Assembly (NCBI RefSeq): GCF_000718635.1
Contig: NZ_JOBF01000013.1
Coordinates: forward strand, 124,001-188,000
DNA: 64,000 bases
From: Streptomyces varsoviensis
GTDB lineage: Bacteria > Actinomycetota > Actinomycetes > Streptomycetales > Streptomycetaceae
Direction of reading: 5' to 3'
Position numbers and translations under genes: made by a program. The stretch's first letter is position 1. Each line of letters begins with the position of its first letter. The notes below the pieces were generated by a model. That model saw only the letters and a list, made by a program, of their open reading frames with translations. It was not told the DNA's origin and did no database searches. Shown here piece after piece: positions 63,902 through 64,000 of this stretch.

Positions 63902-64000
63902 CGCAACCCCACCCAAGGGTGAATGTGGACCGCCCACCCCTCGACCCGCTTTGATCTGCGGATTCATCTCGGCTCCACCTTCGCGCCAATGTGGCGCCAC

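Overview
The window is high-GC actinobacterial DNA, almost certainly from a Streptomyces or close relative. Signs are strong G/C preference at third codon positions, frequent GTG and TTG starts with GGAGG-type ribosome binding sites, ATGA/GTGA stop-start overlaps, and lineage-typical families: SARP, DUF5753 XRE regulator plus DUF397 plus RsbW-like ATPase, SpoIIE phosphatase with ATPase domain, DUF5302 and three-subunit Sdh.

About 1-26.7 kb is a specialised-metabolite gene cluster that continues leftward out of the window. From the left it holds a truncated SRPBCC protein; an aldo/keto reductase coupled to an MbtH-like protein; a rhomboid-like protein coupled to an O-methyltransferase; a glycosyltransferase; an ABC-2 exporter pair; a KAS III-like acyltransferase divergent from a free-standing acyltransferase; and a seven-gene minus-strand operon making and attaching a dTDP-2,6-dideoxyhexose (thymidylyltransferase, 4,6-dehydratase, glycosyltransferase, 2,3-dehydratase, Gfo/Idh-type 3-ketoreductase, SDR 4-ketoreductase, luciferase-like monooxygenase). 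Then come a SARP regulator, a 50-residue peptide gene overlapping a fused ThiF/YcaO cyclodehydratase, a histidine kinase, a phosphopantetheinyl transferase, a long acyl-CoA dehydrogenase, a small DUF6059-like protein, a NarL-type response regulator and a SagB-type dehydrogenase. Peptide, cyclodehydratase and SagB-type oxidase are the minimum set for an azole-containing (TOMM) ribosomal peptide. Their placement among deoxysugar, acyl-transfer and carrier-protein genes suggests a decorated or hybrid RiPP pathway, which is the most interesting system here. Direct repeats spaced 11 bp, of the kind SARPs bind, lie upstream of at least five transcription units of the cluster.

26.8-45 kb is ordinary chromosome: a RelE/Phd toxin-antitoxin pair, DUF5302, a ricin-type lectin domain protein, a GntR regulator, an APC permease, SPOR and Nudix proteins, an RsbW-like ATPase, a multidomain PP2C phosphatase, a TPM-domain membrane protein, the sdhCAB operon and an orphan peptide-binding lipoprotein. 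45-53.4 kb holds typA/bipA and a five-gene oligopeptide ABC transporter operon closed by a 21-bp perfect terminator stem.

53.4-64 kb holds an isochorismatase-like hydrolase, the ATPase/XRE/DUF397 triplet (the XRE gene has an in-frame TTA codon, so possible bldA control), a divergent MarR/MFS drug-efflux pair, an APH-family kinase, two GNAT proteins, a winged-helix regulator and a DrrAB-type ABC exporter with operator-like inverted repeats upstream. I saw no rRNA, tRNA, CRISPR array or intact transposase.
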